A stretch of 64,000 nt of DNA from Komagataeibacter sp. FNDCR2 (GCF_021295395.1 NZ_JAIWOU010000002.1:1-64000), one strand, 5' to 3'. Shown: positions 42,825 to 51,698, counted from the first letter of the stretch. Notes: generated from the sequence alone by a model not told the origin. Program-made: numbers and translations.

Positions 42825-43289
42825 GTGCGAAAGACATGCGCCTCGATGCTATGCTTGGCCCTTGTGGCCACACCGGCATTCGCCCAGCACCTTTCCCCCG
42901 ACGAACTGGACCGTCTCTCGACTGAACGGACGGGCGAAATCGGGCACCGGAACTGGGGGCCGCCGATCAGTCCGCCCGAACAGGCGCAGCCCCTCTCCCC
43001 CCTTCCCGTGCCCGCCACATGCATGAGCCCCGCCCGGGACTTCGAGCCGCTTTACGCAGCCCCCTCGCGCTCCGCGCGGCAGGTGGGCGTCGCCGCCCCC
43101 CAGATCGCAGTCACCGACACAACCCGCGATGACTGGACCCAGGTGGAACTGAGCGGGCACACCCTTGCATGGATCCCGAGCGGGGATGTCGTCGCGTATC
43201 GCCCGCTCGTCGCCGACCACCCGACGGGCTGCGTCGTCACGGGACAGCGGCCCAATGGCATGATCGCATTCTCCCATCCTGACAGATGA
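42825..43289 (+). CDS. Exported SH3-like protein
   Basis: 154 residues from GTG 42825, with AAGGAGA eight bases upstream. Signal peptide MRKTCASMLCLALVATPAFA. The C-terminal half (about 70-125; FEPLYAAPSRSARQVGVAAP, then DDWTQVELSGHTLAWIPSGD) reads as a bacterial SH3-type domain, which often binds peptidoglycan. It overlaps the next gene (ATGA), a transglycosylase, suggesting they act together on the cell wall during channel or pilus assembly. Confidence 0.65.
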   Translation: MRKTCASMLCLALVATPAFAQHLSPDELDRLSTERTGEIGHRNWGPPISPPEQAQPLSPLPVPATCMSPARDFEPLYAAPSRSARQVGVAAPQIAVTDTTRDDWTQVELSGHTLAWIPSGDVVAYRPLVADHPTGCVVTGQRPNGMIAFSHPDR

Positions 43290-44011
43290 TGCGGCGCAGC
43301 CTTTTCCTGCCTTGGCTGGTTTCCCTACTGTCCATGCCTGTGGCCATGGCGCAGGCTCCCCAGCAGATCATTCCGAGCATCATGGAGCCAGGCACGCCGA
43401 ACTTCGTCTATGCCGGGGCATCGGCTTCGTCGTCAGGGTCGGGTGGGTCGTCCGCCAGCACGACCTATACAGGGGCGTGGGGATCTACTGACGCGATGTC
43501 CACCCTGCTCAGCCAGTCTTACGGTTCGGCGGCCGTCAACGCGGCCGAGAATGAAGGGATCAATCCCGACACCCTGGCGGCCTTCGGTCAGATCGAAAGC
43601 CATTTTCAGAACGTCGGCAACGCGACGTCCTCGGCGGAAGGAGTATGGCAGGTCACCAATGGGACGTGGGACCAGTATGCGTCCGAACTGGGACTCAGCG
43701 ATGCCGACAGGAGCGATCCCGCCGTGCAGGCGCAGGTCGCCAGCGCGGTGATCAGCGACTATGCCTCGGCGGTTTCAAAAGCGACCGGGACAAGTGCCAC
43801 CGCTGCCCAGACCTATGGCGCCTACATGTTCGGGACAAAGGCCGGATCGGAGATCGCAACCGAGTCGGATAGCAGTGCCCCTTTGAGCAAGTTCGTCTCC
43901 GCCAGTACCCTCGCCGCGAACAACATGAGTGGCTGGACCGTGGGGCAATACTACGCAACCATTTCAAATCGCATGGGAAATGGTGCCAGTGAGCAGGTCA
44001 TCACCTCATGA
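43286..44011 (+). CDS. Secreted lytic transglycosylase-like protein
   Basis: 241 residues, signal peptide MMRRSLFLPWLVSLLSMPVAMA, a Ser/Gly-rich linker, then a lysozyme-like domain with probable catalytic Glu104 in AAFGQIESHFQNVGNATSSA followed by EGVWQVTNGTWDQY, which corresponds to the SLT 'G.WQ' motif. Many conjugative systems carry such enzymes to open peptidoglycan (VirB1-like). It is the second transglycosylase of the cluster. Confidence 0.75.
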   Translation: MMRRSLFLPWLVSLLSMPVAMAQAPQQIIPSIMEPGTPNFVYAGASASSSGSGGSSASTTYTGAWGSTDAMSTLLSQSYGSAAVNAAENEGINPDTLAAFGQIESHFQNVGNATSSAEGVWQVTNGTWDQYASELGLSDADRSDPAVQAQVASAVISDYASAVSKATGTSATAAQTYGAYMFGTKAGSEIATESDSSAPLSKFVSASTLAANNMSGWTVGQYYATISNRMGNGASEQVITS

Positions 44012-44392
44012 ACCGCCTTTCGGGTCCCGTGCCAAAATGGACACAAAAACGCAAGAAAAACAGCGGTTTACCAAGGTTTTCCTTGTGGTGCGAAATGAGT
44101 CGGGGCAAGGTGTTTTCGAGCCGTGGGCCGCATAGCCATGCAGACCGGGCGCATGATTGCAGAGGCCCGCCGATGACCTAGCCCAGATATGAGAAACCCT
44201 GCCTCCCCCGATCGCCAAATCGGGAAAGCCAGGGCACCCAAAAACCGTAGTTCATGTACGAAGAAATCCAGCAATTTCCTCGTACATGAGAGTCCCATCG
44301 GAACGCAAGACAAAATTGCGAACGGGGAAGGTTTGTCCGGTGTCTAGGCCGTGAGGCTCCTGAAAACTCCCTAGTTCCCGGACTTTTTGCGA
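44012..44392. promoter_or_regulatory. Leader region upstream of repC with strong hairpins
   Basis: No gene seen. Hairpins include CCCGAT (44207-44212) with ATCGGG (44219-44224) and the larger stem at 44253-44288. In repABC-type replicons the region before repC encodes a small countertranscribed RNA that limits RepC. The structure and location are compatible with such copy-number control, but no promoter for an antisense RNA was proven. Confidence 0.45.
44253..44288. repeat. 15-bp inverted repeat before repC
   Basis: CATGTACGAAGAAAT pairs with ATTTCCTCGTACATG (one mismatch), loop CCAGCA. On the minus strand it is followed after nine bases by TTTTT, so it could end an antisense RNA; it could also be a protein binding site. 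Confidence 0.8.
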
Positions 44393-45697
44393 ATGGTGAT
44401 ACAGGACCACAATGATGATGCGCGCCCGGTGCGCCGGCGCGGAAAGCGTACCCTGACGCCCGCCATGCTCGACGCCATGGCCGAACTGGATCGGCCCGCG
44501 CCGGCTTTTCCTGGCAAGTATGACGTGGTGCGGGTCCTGCGCGCACTGCGCCGTCCGCTCGGGCTCGGCCGCAACGCCTTCGAGCTTCTGGTGTGCATGG
44601 TCGAGCACACGGCGACAGGAGATTGGGACGAAGGGGAAACGCCTTTCATCTACGCCCATAATTCAACACTCGTGAACTGGACGGGGCTGTGTCTGACGTC
44701 GTTGCGCAGGGCTGTGCGTGAACTGGCCGAGGCACGGATGCTGACGGCCCATGACGGGCGGAACGGCCAGAGGGGGCGGCGCTGGCGGGGTGAGGACGAT
44801 ACCTGCAGGGTTGGGTTCAGCCTTGCCTCGCTGCGCTATCGCTGGCCCGGGTTCCTGAAAATGCTGGAAGCAGAGCGGCGCCATCGCGACCGGGTCAGGT
44901 TCCTGCGCGATGCGATCGCGGATCTGAACGGGGCGATACGCCAGCTTGCCGAGCAGCGCGATGATGAGGCGGCCATCATGCGTGCGGCAGGCATCATGCG
45001 CCGACGGCTGCGCACGGAGTCCATCGCGACGCTTGCGGCCTATCATGACGACATGAAGGCGATCTGGCACCAACTCGAAGCAGTTCCGACCCCTGTGGAT
45101 AACCCGGGATCCGATGCCCGATGGACCCCGAAAGTGGCACCCATGGACCCCGATTCCGGCACCCACTATACAGATACAAAAAACAATCTATCCAAAATTA
45201 AGGTAGTCAACGTAGCGGCCACAGGCCGCAATCGCATTGAAGCAATGCGGAGCGCAGCGCCAGCAGACCCGGCCGCAACAAAACCCCGGCACGAACTGTC
45301 CGCACTGCGTGGGTTTCGCGGCACATCGACGTTCTATCTCGAAATCTGCCCCCCATTGCGCGACCTGTGTCCAACCGATCGACCGACACAGCCCGAACTG
45401 ACCGACGCCGCGGAACATCTGTCCGGCCAGATGGGCATCACCCACCACGCATGGCGGCAGGCCTGTGTGGTGCTCGGCCGCCTGCAGGCAAGCATTACCG
45501 TCATCATCATGGCCGCACGTCTCCATCGGGGCGAGGCAATCCGTTATCGGGACGCCTATTTCCGGTCCCTGGTGGATCGTGGGGCGCGTCATGCACTCTA
45601 TCTCGACCGCAGCCTCTACGCCCTGCGGGATGCATGCGCCCGGACGGCACTCCCAGCCAGGCCGTCCCAGGTTCATACCGCCGGACAACGGCCATGA
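44393..45697 (+). CDS. repC: RepC-like plasmid replication initiator
   Basis: About 434 residues from ATG 44393; a TTG six bases upstream and GTG 44396 are alternatives. The N-terminal region fits the repABC RepC family: FPGKYDVVRVLRALRRPLGL, then AFELLVCMVEHTATGDWDEG, PFIYAHNSTLVNWTGL, and a winged-helix-like stretch. RepC binds and opens the origin, which in this family usually lies inside repC itself. No repA or repB partition genes precede it, so this is a stand-alone RepC replicon or partition is encoded elsewhere. Confidence 0.82.
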   Translation: MVIQDHNDDARPVRRRGKRTLTPAMLDAMAELDRPAPAFPGKYDVVRVLRALRRPLGLGRNAFELLVCMVEHTATGDWDEGETPFIYAHNSTLVNWTGLCLTSLRRAVRELAEARMLTAHDGRNGQRGRRWRGEDDTCRVGFSLASLRYRWPGFLKMLEAERRHRDRVRFLRDAIADLNGAIRQLAEQRDDEAAIMRAAGIMRRRLRTESIATLAAYHDDMKAIWHQLEAVPTPVDNPGSDARWTPKVAPMDPDSGTHYTDTKNNLSKIKVVNVAATGRNRIEAMRSAAPADPAATKPRHELSALRGFRGTSTFYLEICPPLRDLCPTDRPTQPELTDAAEHLSGQMGITHHAWRQACVVLGRLQASITVIIMAARLHRGEAIRYRDAYFRSLVDRGARHALYLDRSLYALRDACARTALPARPSQVHTAGQRP

Positions 45698-46412
45698 CGG
45701 GCGGGCATGATCCCACCCGCTATGCGTTCCGCGCGATGCCGCGAAATACGCTGCCCGGGCCGGTGCGCGGTGGGATGGTGGTAAACGCTGTTTCTATTGG
45801 GATGGCGGTGTCGGCGGCATCGGTGAAAACTCGCCGGTCCGGGCCTACCTGCCATTCCGCTTCCGGCCTGACCGCAGGCCGCCCTACGTGCGGCCGTGGA
45901 TGGTGCCCCAGTCGCTGTGGGGCTGGAACCTGCGCGCCATGCTGCGCCGGAAGGACTGGGACAGGATCCGACGCGACGCATACAGGCGCGCGGGCTATCG
46001 CTGCCGTATCTGTGGCGGCGTCGGTCCCGATCATCCGGTCGAGGCCGACGAAGGCTGGGCCTATGACGACACCCGCTTCATCCAGGTCCTCAAGGGCGTG
46101 ATTGCCCTGTGTCCCGACTGCCATGCCGTGCGTCACTGGGGACGAAGCATGGCGACAGGAAAGGAGCAGCATGCCCTGTGCTGGCTGGCATGGGTCAACG
46201 GGTGGACGCTCGTGCAGGCCCGTACCTGCGCGGATAACGCCATGGCCCACTGGCACTGGCGCAGCGGACATACCGGGTGGACCTGTGATATTACATGGGT
46301 GGAAAAGGTGTTCGGCGTGCGCCCAATGGCGGACGCCACCGCCCGCGCGGCGGAAACACAGCAGGGGCTGGTCGCGCTGGCGCGGCAGTCGCGCAATGAT
46401 GAAATGCGCTGA
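45694..46412 (+). pseudogene. Paralogue of the DUF5710/HNH-like protein, frame broken near the start
   Basis: From 45711 one frame reads HPLCVPRDAAKYAARAGARW, CFYWDGG, then YLPFRFRPDRRPPYVRPWMV and the zinc pairs CRICGG...CPDCHAVRHWGR, parallel to the gene at 40.3 kb. That frame has no start codon before GTG 45888. ATG 45694 is one base out of frame; one extra C in the CCCACCC run would join them. A shorter protein (175 residues, 45888-46412) lacking the N-terminal domain may still be made. Confidence 0.65.
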
Positions 46413-46424
46413 TCGAGGTGAGCC

Positions 46425-47063
46425 ATGACAGATAATCCCGTGCCTGTAGAATCCATTGCCGGTGTGAAGACCGTCACGCGGTTCCCGCTCGAACGTCGGG
46501 TGGAACAGTCGGTCGAGTTCATGCAGATGCTCAGCCTCGAACGCGAGGATGTCGCGGAAGCGATGAAGGAAGCTGGCCATCCGCCGCCCCGGTCGTTGTC
46601 CATGCTGAAAAAGAACGGCGCGCGCGAGGTCCGGTCCCATCTCGCGCAATGGGACCCATCCGCCTTTACCGACGAGGCCGAACTTGAACTGGAACTGCGT
46701 GCGTGGTTTCAGCCCGCCGTCAGCAAGGCGATCCGGGAGACCGCCGAGGCGCGGGACATGATCAGCCAGGAACGGCAGATACTTCTTGCCACCAGCATCG
46801 AGCATCGCCTCATGAACGTCGAATACCGGCAGCAGAGGGCCGCCGCCGCACGGCGGATTGCACGGACATGGGAACTAAGCGGGCAGATCATGGGCGGATG
46901 GGAAGTCGTCGTCGACTACATCGAACGCTTCCGCGCGGGAAAGCTTGTCAGGAAGACAAAGCTCAGGAAAGCCACCAGGGCAGAAGCTATCCAGCCCGAT
47001 CCGGTGGCGCAGGACGGCAATGTGGTGTCCCTCGGCGCATGGCGCGCGCAGAAAGGAACCTAA
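46425..47063 (+). CDS. Unknown helical protein downstream of repC
   Basis: 212 residues, ATG 46425 with GAGGTG upstream. Mostly helical and charged, no membrane span. Its mid-region (SIEHRLMNVEYRQQRAAAARRIAR) is strongly basic. It follows repC and the HNH paralogue on the same strand, so a role in plasmid maintenance is possible but unsupported by motif. Confidence 0.55.
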   Translation: MTDNPVPVESIAGVKTVTRFPLERRVEQSVEFMQMLSLEREDVAEAMKEAGHPPPRSLSMLKKNGAREVRSHLAQWDPSAFTDEAELELELRAWFQPAVSKAIRETAEARDMISQERQILLATSIEHRLMNVEYRQQRAAAARRIARTWELSGQIMGGWEVVVDYIERFRAGKLVRKTKLRKATRAEAIQPDPVAQDGNVVSLGAWRAQKGT

Positions 47064-47299
47064 AGCCTGTTGCGGGCGAGCATACGATCATACACGAGGT
47101 GTGTAATGCCGTTTGATTTTTAATATTTTTTCCTGATTTTTAGAAAAAGACATGCACAAAGGGTAAGGCCCTAGCGACAATGAAGGAAGATGTTTAAAGG
47201 GACTACTAGTTTCTTGACATAATGTTCATTATAAACTTGTGTTAATATTATACGGTATAAATATAATGAATAATGATTTTTACCCATTTGTCATTCCAC
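47064..47299. other. AT-rich stretch between the replication region and IS5 remnant
   Basis: No gene. Base composition falls sharply compared with the preceding genes, and runs such as TTTAATATTTTTTCC occur. It marks the boundary between the plasmid backbone and accessory DNA. Confidence 0.5.
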
Positions 47300-47861
47300 T
47301 GAATATACCCGATAGCTGGGATATGCAGATGGCAGTTCATGTGCCTGACCGGACGACAGCGTGAAGGATAGTGCCCTGCCATATCCATCCGCAGCTACGC
47401 AGACGTTGGTGCCAAAACCTCCACGTGAGCGGCCAAGCGCCTCACGATCCCTGAGCCATCCCCCGTATCCCCCTTTTTGGCGGCCCCGGCCGCCTTGTGA
47501 TGGGCACGGATCGTCGTGCCATCAAGAAAGGCCATGCCCAATGCCGGGTCCGTGCTGCTGACCTTTTCAAAGAGGCGCTGCGACACTCCGAGCTTCGACC
47601 AGCGAATGAACAGGTGTGCGGCAATCCACCAGGGACCAGACTCATCTGGTATGGTGCGCCATTTCGCGCCGTTCTGATGGCGCCAGAAAATCGTGGATAT
47701 CGTCCGTCGAAGGTTCTTTGGTGGGCTCTTCCCCTTCGGGCGGACTTCCTCGATCAAAGGCTCCCAGACGGACCAGGCCTGATCAGAAAAAATAGACTGC
47801 ATCATGCTCATCATAAACAGCTATGCAGTGCATTCTGTTATTCAAGACCTAACAGGCCCTA
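47300..47861 (-). pseudogene. Truncated IS5-family (IS427/IS1031-like) element
   Basis: The upstream end is preserved: GGGCCTGTTAGGTCTTG near 47861 looks like the terminal repeat. OrfA (47395-47814) is complete (MMSMMQSIFSDQAWSVWEPL ... WRTIPDESGPWWIAAHLFIR). In the next frame the beginning of OrfB reads REALGRSRGGFGTNVCVAAD and SGQAHELPSAYP, then stops matching near 47330. Such elements make transposase by frameshifting between OrfA and OrfB; here most of OrfB is missing, so the copy is dead. Confidence 0.75.
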
Positions 47862-48824
47862 CGCTATGGGAAGAAATTCATATACTCGGGCTGGGTCAGA
47901 ATTCGGGTCGTTGTATACGTGGCAAGAAAAGCCTGCATCAGAAAAACATTTGAATAAATAGTCTTTCTGGAATCCAAGTTCCATCCACCCTCGGTATCTC
48001 ATGATCGCGACATTTTCCCAATTGAGACGAATTCCCCAAGGGTAAGGAAGTATCGGAGATAATTCGTCACATATAGGCTCCCCGGCAAGAAGGATCTTTC
48101 CTGTGGGTTTGACAATCTTTTTCAGTTGAGCGATCATTTTCTTTATGTCTAGACAATGATGGAAGCACTCATAGAAGAAGACGAGATCGTAATAATGATC
48201 TTCGCCAGATGGATTATAACCAAATTCTCCTATATGACTTTTCAAATTCACATCATAAAACTTGGCAACTTCACTGACTGCATCACAAAATGGCTTGTTG
48301 ACATCAACCGTATCTACCTGCGCCCCAACCCGTGCGAATGCAACAGACGTCTGGCCAAAACCAGCACCGTATTCCAATACCTTATTCCCGGATTTTATAT
48401 TGCTTCGCATAAGCAGGTGCCCGATAGCCATCAGGTGCTTTCCCGCTTCATAAGCGCTTCCCGTGGAATAAAACGCAGGACGTCTTATAGCATCAAGACC
48501 ATCTAGTGGGGTGACTTCGTCGATTTCGGGGTCATATTTCTTACGGTTTGTAATTTCAGACCATAATTTCAGGATATTTTCTTTGTATTCCTTACTGTCT
48601 GAATCAATATTTGTATCAAACCAATGTGGCAACTCATATACTTTGCCTACCCATGGTTCTATTTTGTTGTTATGAAAATCGGTCGCCGCCTGGTCAAGGT
48701 CGCTGGTGCGGATAAAATGCGTACTATTTTTCATTCTGTATTTAGAGTTGAGTATATTTCTATATGAGTTTATCCTATTGCGTATATTTTTATACGAATT
48801 TATAATGCAATTCCTGTGCGTCAT
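47859..48824 (-). CDS. SAM-dependent methyltransferase, AT-rich
   Basis: 321 residues (or about 291 from ATG 48734). Class I methyltransferase: motif I VLEYGAGFGQTSVAFA, acidic end of strand 2 VDTVDVNKPF, then YYDLVFFYECFHH and KIVKPTGKILLAGEP. Substrate unknown; similar proteins modify sugars or lipids in surface polymer clusters. Strongly AT-rich against its surroundings. Its stop codon TAG lies at the IS5 terminal repeat, so the C-terminus may have been trimmed by the insertion. Confidence 0.7.
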   Translation of the reverse strand: MTHRNCIINSYKNIRNRINSYRNILNSKYRMKNSTHFIRTSDLDQAATDFHNNKIEPWVGKVYELPHWFDTNIDSDSKEYKENILKLWSEITNRKKYDPEIDEVTPLDGLDAIRRPAFYSTGSAYEAGKHLMAIGHLLMRSNIKSGNKVLEYGAGFGQTSVAFARVGAQVDTVDVNKPFCDAVSEVAKFYDVNLKSHIGEFGYNPSGEDHYYDLVFFYECFHHCLDIKKMIAQLKKIVKPTGKILLAGEPICDELSPILPYPWGIRLNWENVAIMRYRGWMELGFQKDYLFKCFSDAGFSCHVYNDPNSDPARVYEFLPIA

Positions 48825-49139
48825 TTCTATTTTCTTTTGTAATTTATAAAAATGTATAATTAAATAATTATAACATATATGTGTGCTCTGTATAGTCCCT
48901 TCCGTAGAAAAACGGAATATGAATGCCGGAGCTATATCAAGATCGTAATCTGGTATTTTTGACCAGATTGTGCTGAAAGAATACTATAGTTGCAGATTTC
49001 CGGCGGCCTGAATAAGCCATCTGTGTAAATAGTTTCAAGTAACAACTTAAATTGCAGAAAATATTCTTCGTACAGTTTAAGCGCGGCAGAATTAGATGTA
49101 GTGCTTTATGTCCTGCGAGTTGGTTGTCCGTGACGGGAC
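48825..49139. other. AT-rich intergenic region upstream of the methyltransferase
   Basis: No gene seen. It probably holds the methyltransferase promoter (runs such as AATTATTTAATTATACAT on the minus strand). The minus frame 48937-49275 is an antisense shadow of the IS5 remnant. Confidence 0.45.
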
Positions 49140-49767
49140 ATGCATGAGCGCTATGGAAAATGGAACTCGGTCTATGTCCGGTTCCGTCGATGGGCAGAGC
49201 AGGGTGTCGGGACGCTCTGCTGGAAACGCTGGTTGAACTTGGTCTGACCGATGACTGGCAGCACATGATCGACATTACGCTCGTTTGGGTTCACAGCCAG
49301 GCGGCTGGCGCAAAAGGGGGACGCATAAGGAAGGCTTTGGTCGAAGCCGCGGCGGCTTTATAAGCAAGATCCATGCCCGCGTTGACGGTCAGGGACGCCC
49401 TCTTGGCTTTGAACTGACGGGCGGTGAAGTTTCTGACTACTCCGGTGCTGATGCCCTGATAGACCTACCGGTCGTGACACCGCGCCGACTTCTGGCCGAC
49501 AAGGGGTATGATAGCGACAGGATACGGGAGAACCTGCTTTTTCGAGGTATTCTTCCTGTTATCCCGCCGCGTTCAAACCGCACAGAGGATATCCCCTGCT
49601 ACTTCCGTCGCTATCGGGATCACAACCGTATCGAGCGGATGTCCAACAAGCTCAAGCAGTTCCAACGTATTGCCACACGCTATGACAAGGCAAGAAAATC
49701 GTTCCTCGCCTTTCTTAACCTCGCAGCCGTAAAACTGTGGCTATCGTCTTTTATCAACAGAACCTAA
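49140..49767 (+). pseudogene. IS5-family transposase remnant, 5' truncated and frameshifted
   Basis: The pieces 49140-49363 (ALLETLVELGLTDDWQHMID) and 49285-49767 (GGFISKIHARVDGQGRPLGF, DKGYDSDRIRENLLFRG, RYRDHNRIERMSNKLKQF) match OrfA end and OrfB of IS5/IS427 types. The N-terminal half of OrfA is missing, so the element is incomplete. OrfB itself appears intact through the catalytic Glu region (RNRIER-type, here HNRIERMSN). Confidence 0.75.
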
Positions 49768-49851
49768 GCGCGTGGAAGAGTGTGCGTCGGTCGTTATGAC
49801 GCAGTACGGCAGGAAAGGAGCGGAGCTATGACTTCTTGCCCATGATCAAAA

Positions 49852-50250
49852 TTAACGGGGCTCTTCAAATGTATATTCCACTCCAAGTAACGTTTCTTCA
49901 ATAAGACCGGGTTCAGGAAATTTACTTTGCTCCTGATTAATAAACTCCTGAGCCAGAAATTTTGCGGCTTCATTGTAAAACCGTTCTTGATATTTATTAT
50001 ATTTTGGATTCCGGTGAGGGTTTGGAGAAAACTGATATTTTTGGGATATATCTTTTCCGGCCTGAATGTAGATTCCTCTATTCCCTCCTCCTGATCCAAA
50101 ACTTATTTCGTGATATTCGAATTTGACACCTCCCATTTCGAACTTTCCTGTAACACTTTTTGCGTAACCTACCGAAGTTATATTTACGCACGATATCATC
50201 ACAAAAAACAAACCAATCAGTCGTCTTGGAAGCACGAACGGAAGATTCAT
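49852..50250 (-). CDS. Small exported protein, unknown
   Basis: 132 residues with a signal peptide (RLIGLFFVMISCVNITSVGYA). The mature part is polar and aromatic-rich, with no cysteines after the leader. AT-rich like its neighbour. No family recognised. The start at ATG 50250 has AGGT ten bases upstream. Confidence 0.5.
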   Translation of the reverse strand: MNLPFVLPRRLIGLFFVMISCVNITSVGYAKSVTGKFEMGGVKFEYHEISFGSGGGNRGIYIQAGKDISQKYQFSPNPHRNPKYNKYQERFYNEAAKFLAQEFINQEQSKFPEPGLIEETLLGVEYTFEEPR

Positions 50251-50380
50251 TATGTTATACCTAATTTGTTTGTGGTTTCATATACAGTGCATTATATGTT
50301 GTATTCATAATAAATATATTACAAATACTATAAGTCGCCACGTATGGATTCGTGGCGACCTTTTCATCCATGAAATATGT

Positions 50381-50722
50381 CTATTTTTGTTGCGTAGTTG
50401 GCGCGGAATGGTCCTTGGGAGGAAGGTCTTCCGTGCCGTTGCAGATCCGGGTGACAAGGAAAGTTCCCTGCCCTGCGGGAGACACAATAAAATCGCTGTA
50501 TCCCGTACCGGTTGATACATAAGGCTGTGCAATAACAGGCTTTGAATCAACCATCACCGTGGCGGTTACTTCCGTGACCAGACAAACCCCCCGTGACCTT
50601 GCCTGCCATGTTGAGTCCGGAGCCATATTGTAGGAATCATCCGAGCAAAAGAAGGTAGCATAGGTTACTTTCCCGTTCACGGGATAGTTTGTTCCATTTG
50701 TTATTTTAACGCAATCATACAT
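50381..50722 (-). CDS. Small protein, possible secreted beta protein, unknown
   Basis: 113 residues beginning MYDCVKITNGTNYPVNGKVT. It looks beta-rich with three early cysteines and no signal peptide. Its first residues resemble those of small pore-forming or lectin-like folds, but not enough to name. A pair with the exported 132-residue protein downstream is possible (same strand, 130-base gap). Confidence 0.45.
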   Translation of the reverse strand: MYDCVKITNGTNYPVNGKVTYATFFCSDDSYNMAPDSTWQARSRGVCLVTEVTATVMVDSKPVIAQPYVSTGTGYSDFIVSPAGQGTFLVTRICNGTEDLPPKDHSAPTTQQK

Positions 50723-50839
50723 ATTTATATAATTCCCTGTTTTAATTCTAGCTATCGGCGCTAGCCATTAAGAATTATAAACAAGGTGTTAATAATTTAT
50801 TTAAATCGTGTTATAGCAATGGGTTATTTATACAGAGTT

Positions 50840-51001
50840 CTAACCTGTCATTTCTTTATCAATTATTGTTTCTGTGATAGATAAGGAGTTTTCCGTCTTG
50901 TGCAGGCCGTATTTTCGAGCCTCTTTGCGAAGAAAACGTAGAGCCTCCTTTATCTGCTGAGCCTTGATATGAACGTCACTGATTTTTTCATTATGCAGCA
51001 T
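50840..51001 (-). CDS. Small helical protein overlapping the end of luxI
   Basis: 53 residues from ATG 51001, inside the last codons of luxI (11-base overlap): MLHNEKISDVHIKAQQIKEA, LRFLRKEARKYGLHKTENSL. Helical and basic. In Komagataeibacter intermedius a small gene (ginA) lies downstream of ginI and is quorum-controlled; this one has the same position but is shorter than the 89 residues I recall for GinA. Translational coupling to luxI is likely. Confidence 0.5.
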   Translation of the reverse strand: MLHNEKISDVHIKAQQIKEALRFLRKEARKYGLHKTENSLSITETIIDKEMTG

Positions 51002-51620
51002 GTTTCTGTCCACCGATACTATCGTCAATAACATTATAGTGCAGACCAAGTTTGGCACGGGCTTTGTCAAGTAATTCCCGGGATACTGGAACGACAGCCG
51101 AGGCCACGTCGTGGCCGGATGGTAAGGTGGTACGTTTTTGAATGTTTGCTTCCACTCCGGCTGCGGGCACAATGCGTTTAAGAACGCCCCAGGCCGTCAG
51201 AAACAGGTACGTATGAATGTCATAAGCTACCGAAAACTCGATACAGGCGAGGATCAGTTCTGCGGAAATTTTCTTGCGCAGGGTTAGGGAAAGATCCCGC
51301 TCGACGCCGAAGCGTGTGATTTCCCATACGGATGGGCTTGGCTGGACAGGTGGAACAGGGGCCATATCAGGCCATAAGGTGTCCAGCATGTACGGGCATA
51401 TTGTGGGAAGAAGACGCACCATGCCACGTACGACCCCGGCAATATCCCTCCAGACGAGATAAACGGCCGCGGGCGTATCGAACTGGTCATACTCCATCCC
51501 TTTATACGATGGCACATCCCACTGTTCTTTCGCCACGAAGTGGCGGTAACGGAATTTGAACTGTTCCGCCAGAGCATCCCCGCACCATTTGGCGTTTTCG
51601 ACCCTTACGATTTCGATCAT
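50991..51620 (-). CDS. ginI: LuxI-family acyl-homoserine lactone synthase (GinI-like)
   Basis: 209 residues. All signature residues of LuxI synthases are present: Arg24 and Phe28 (FRYRHF), Trp34 (EQWDV), Glu43/Asp45/Asp48 (MEYDQFD), Arg69 (MVRLLPT), Glu100 and Arg103 (WEITRFG). It makes an acyl-homoserine lactone from SAM and an acyl carrier protein. It sits directly downstream of a luxR gene on the same strand with a lux-box-like dyad between, as in the ginI/ginR system of acetic acid bacteria, where quorum sensing represses oxidative fermentation and growth. The symbol is by analogy. Confidence 0.85.
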   Translation of the reverse strand: MIEIVRVENAKWCGDALAEQFKFRYRHFVAKEQWDVPSYKGMEYDQFDTPAAVYLVWRDIAGVVRGMVRLLPTICPYMLDTLWPDMAPVPPVQPSPSVWEITRFGVERDLSLTLRKKISAELILACIEFSVAYDIHTYLFLTAWGVLKRIVPAAGVEANIQKRTTLPSGHDVASAVVPVSRELLDKARAKLGLHYNVIDDSIGGQKHAA

Positions 51621-51678
51621 TCCCGTACATCCTTGTATGTTGATGAGGGAATAATGTGACCAGGGGGGATCGGACGTT

Positions 51679-51698
51679 AGCTGTCAGTTCTGTCAGGT
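51679..51698. promoter_or_regulatory. Lux-box-like dyad upstream of luxI
   Basis: AGCTGTCAGTTCTGTCAGGT, a 20-base imperfect dyad (half-sites AGCTGTCAGT and ACCTGACAGA) of the size and CTG...CAG pattern of LuxR-type boxes. It is centred 68 bases before the luxI start and just after the luxR stop, so it probably mediates LuxR control of luxI. Confidence 0.65.

Noticed and set aside
45720-46805. A 361-codon minus frame over the replication region
   Set aside because: It lies opposite the HNH paralogue, whose conserved zinc motifs fix the plus strand as coding.
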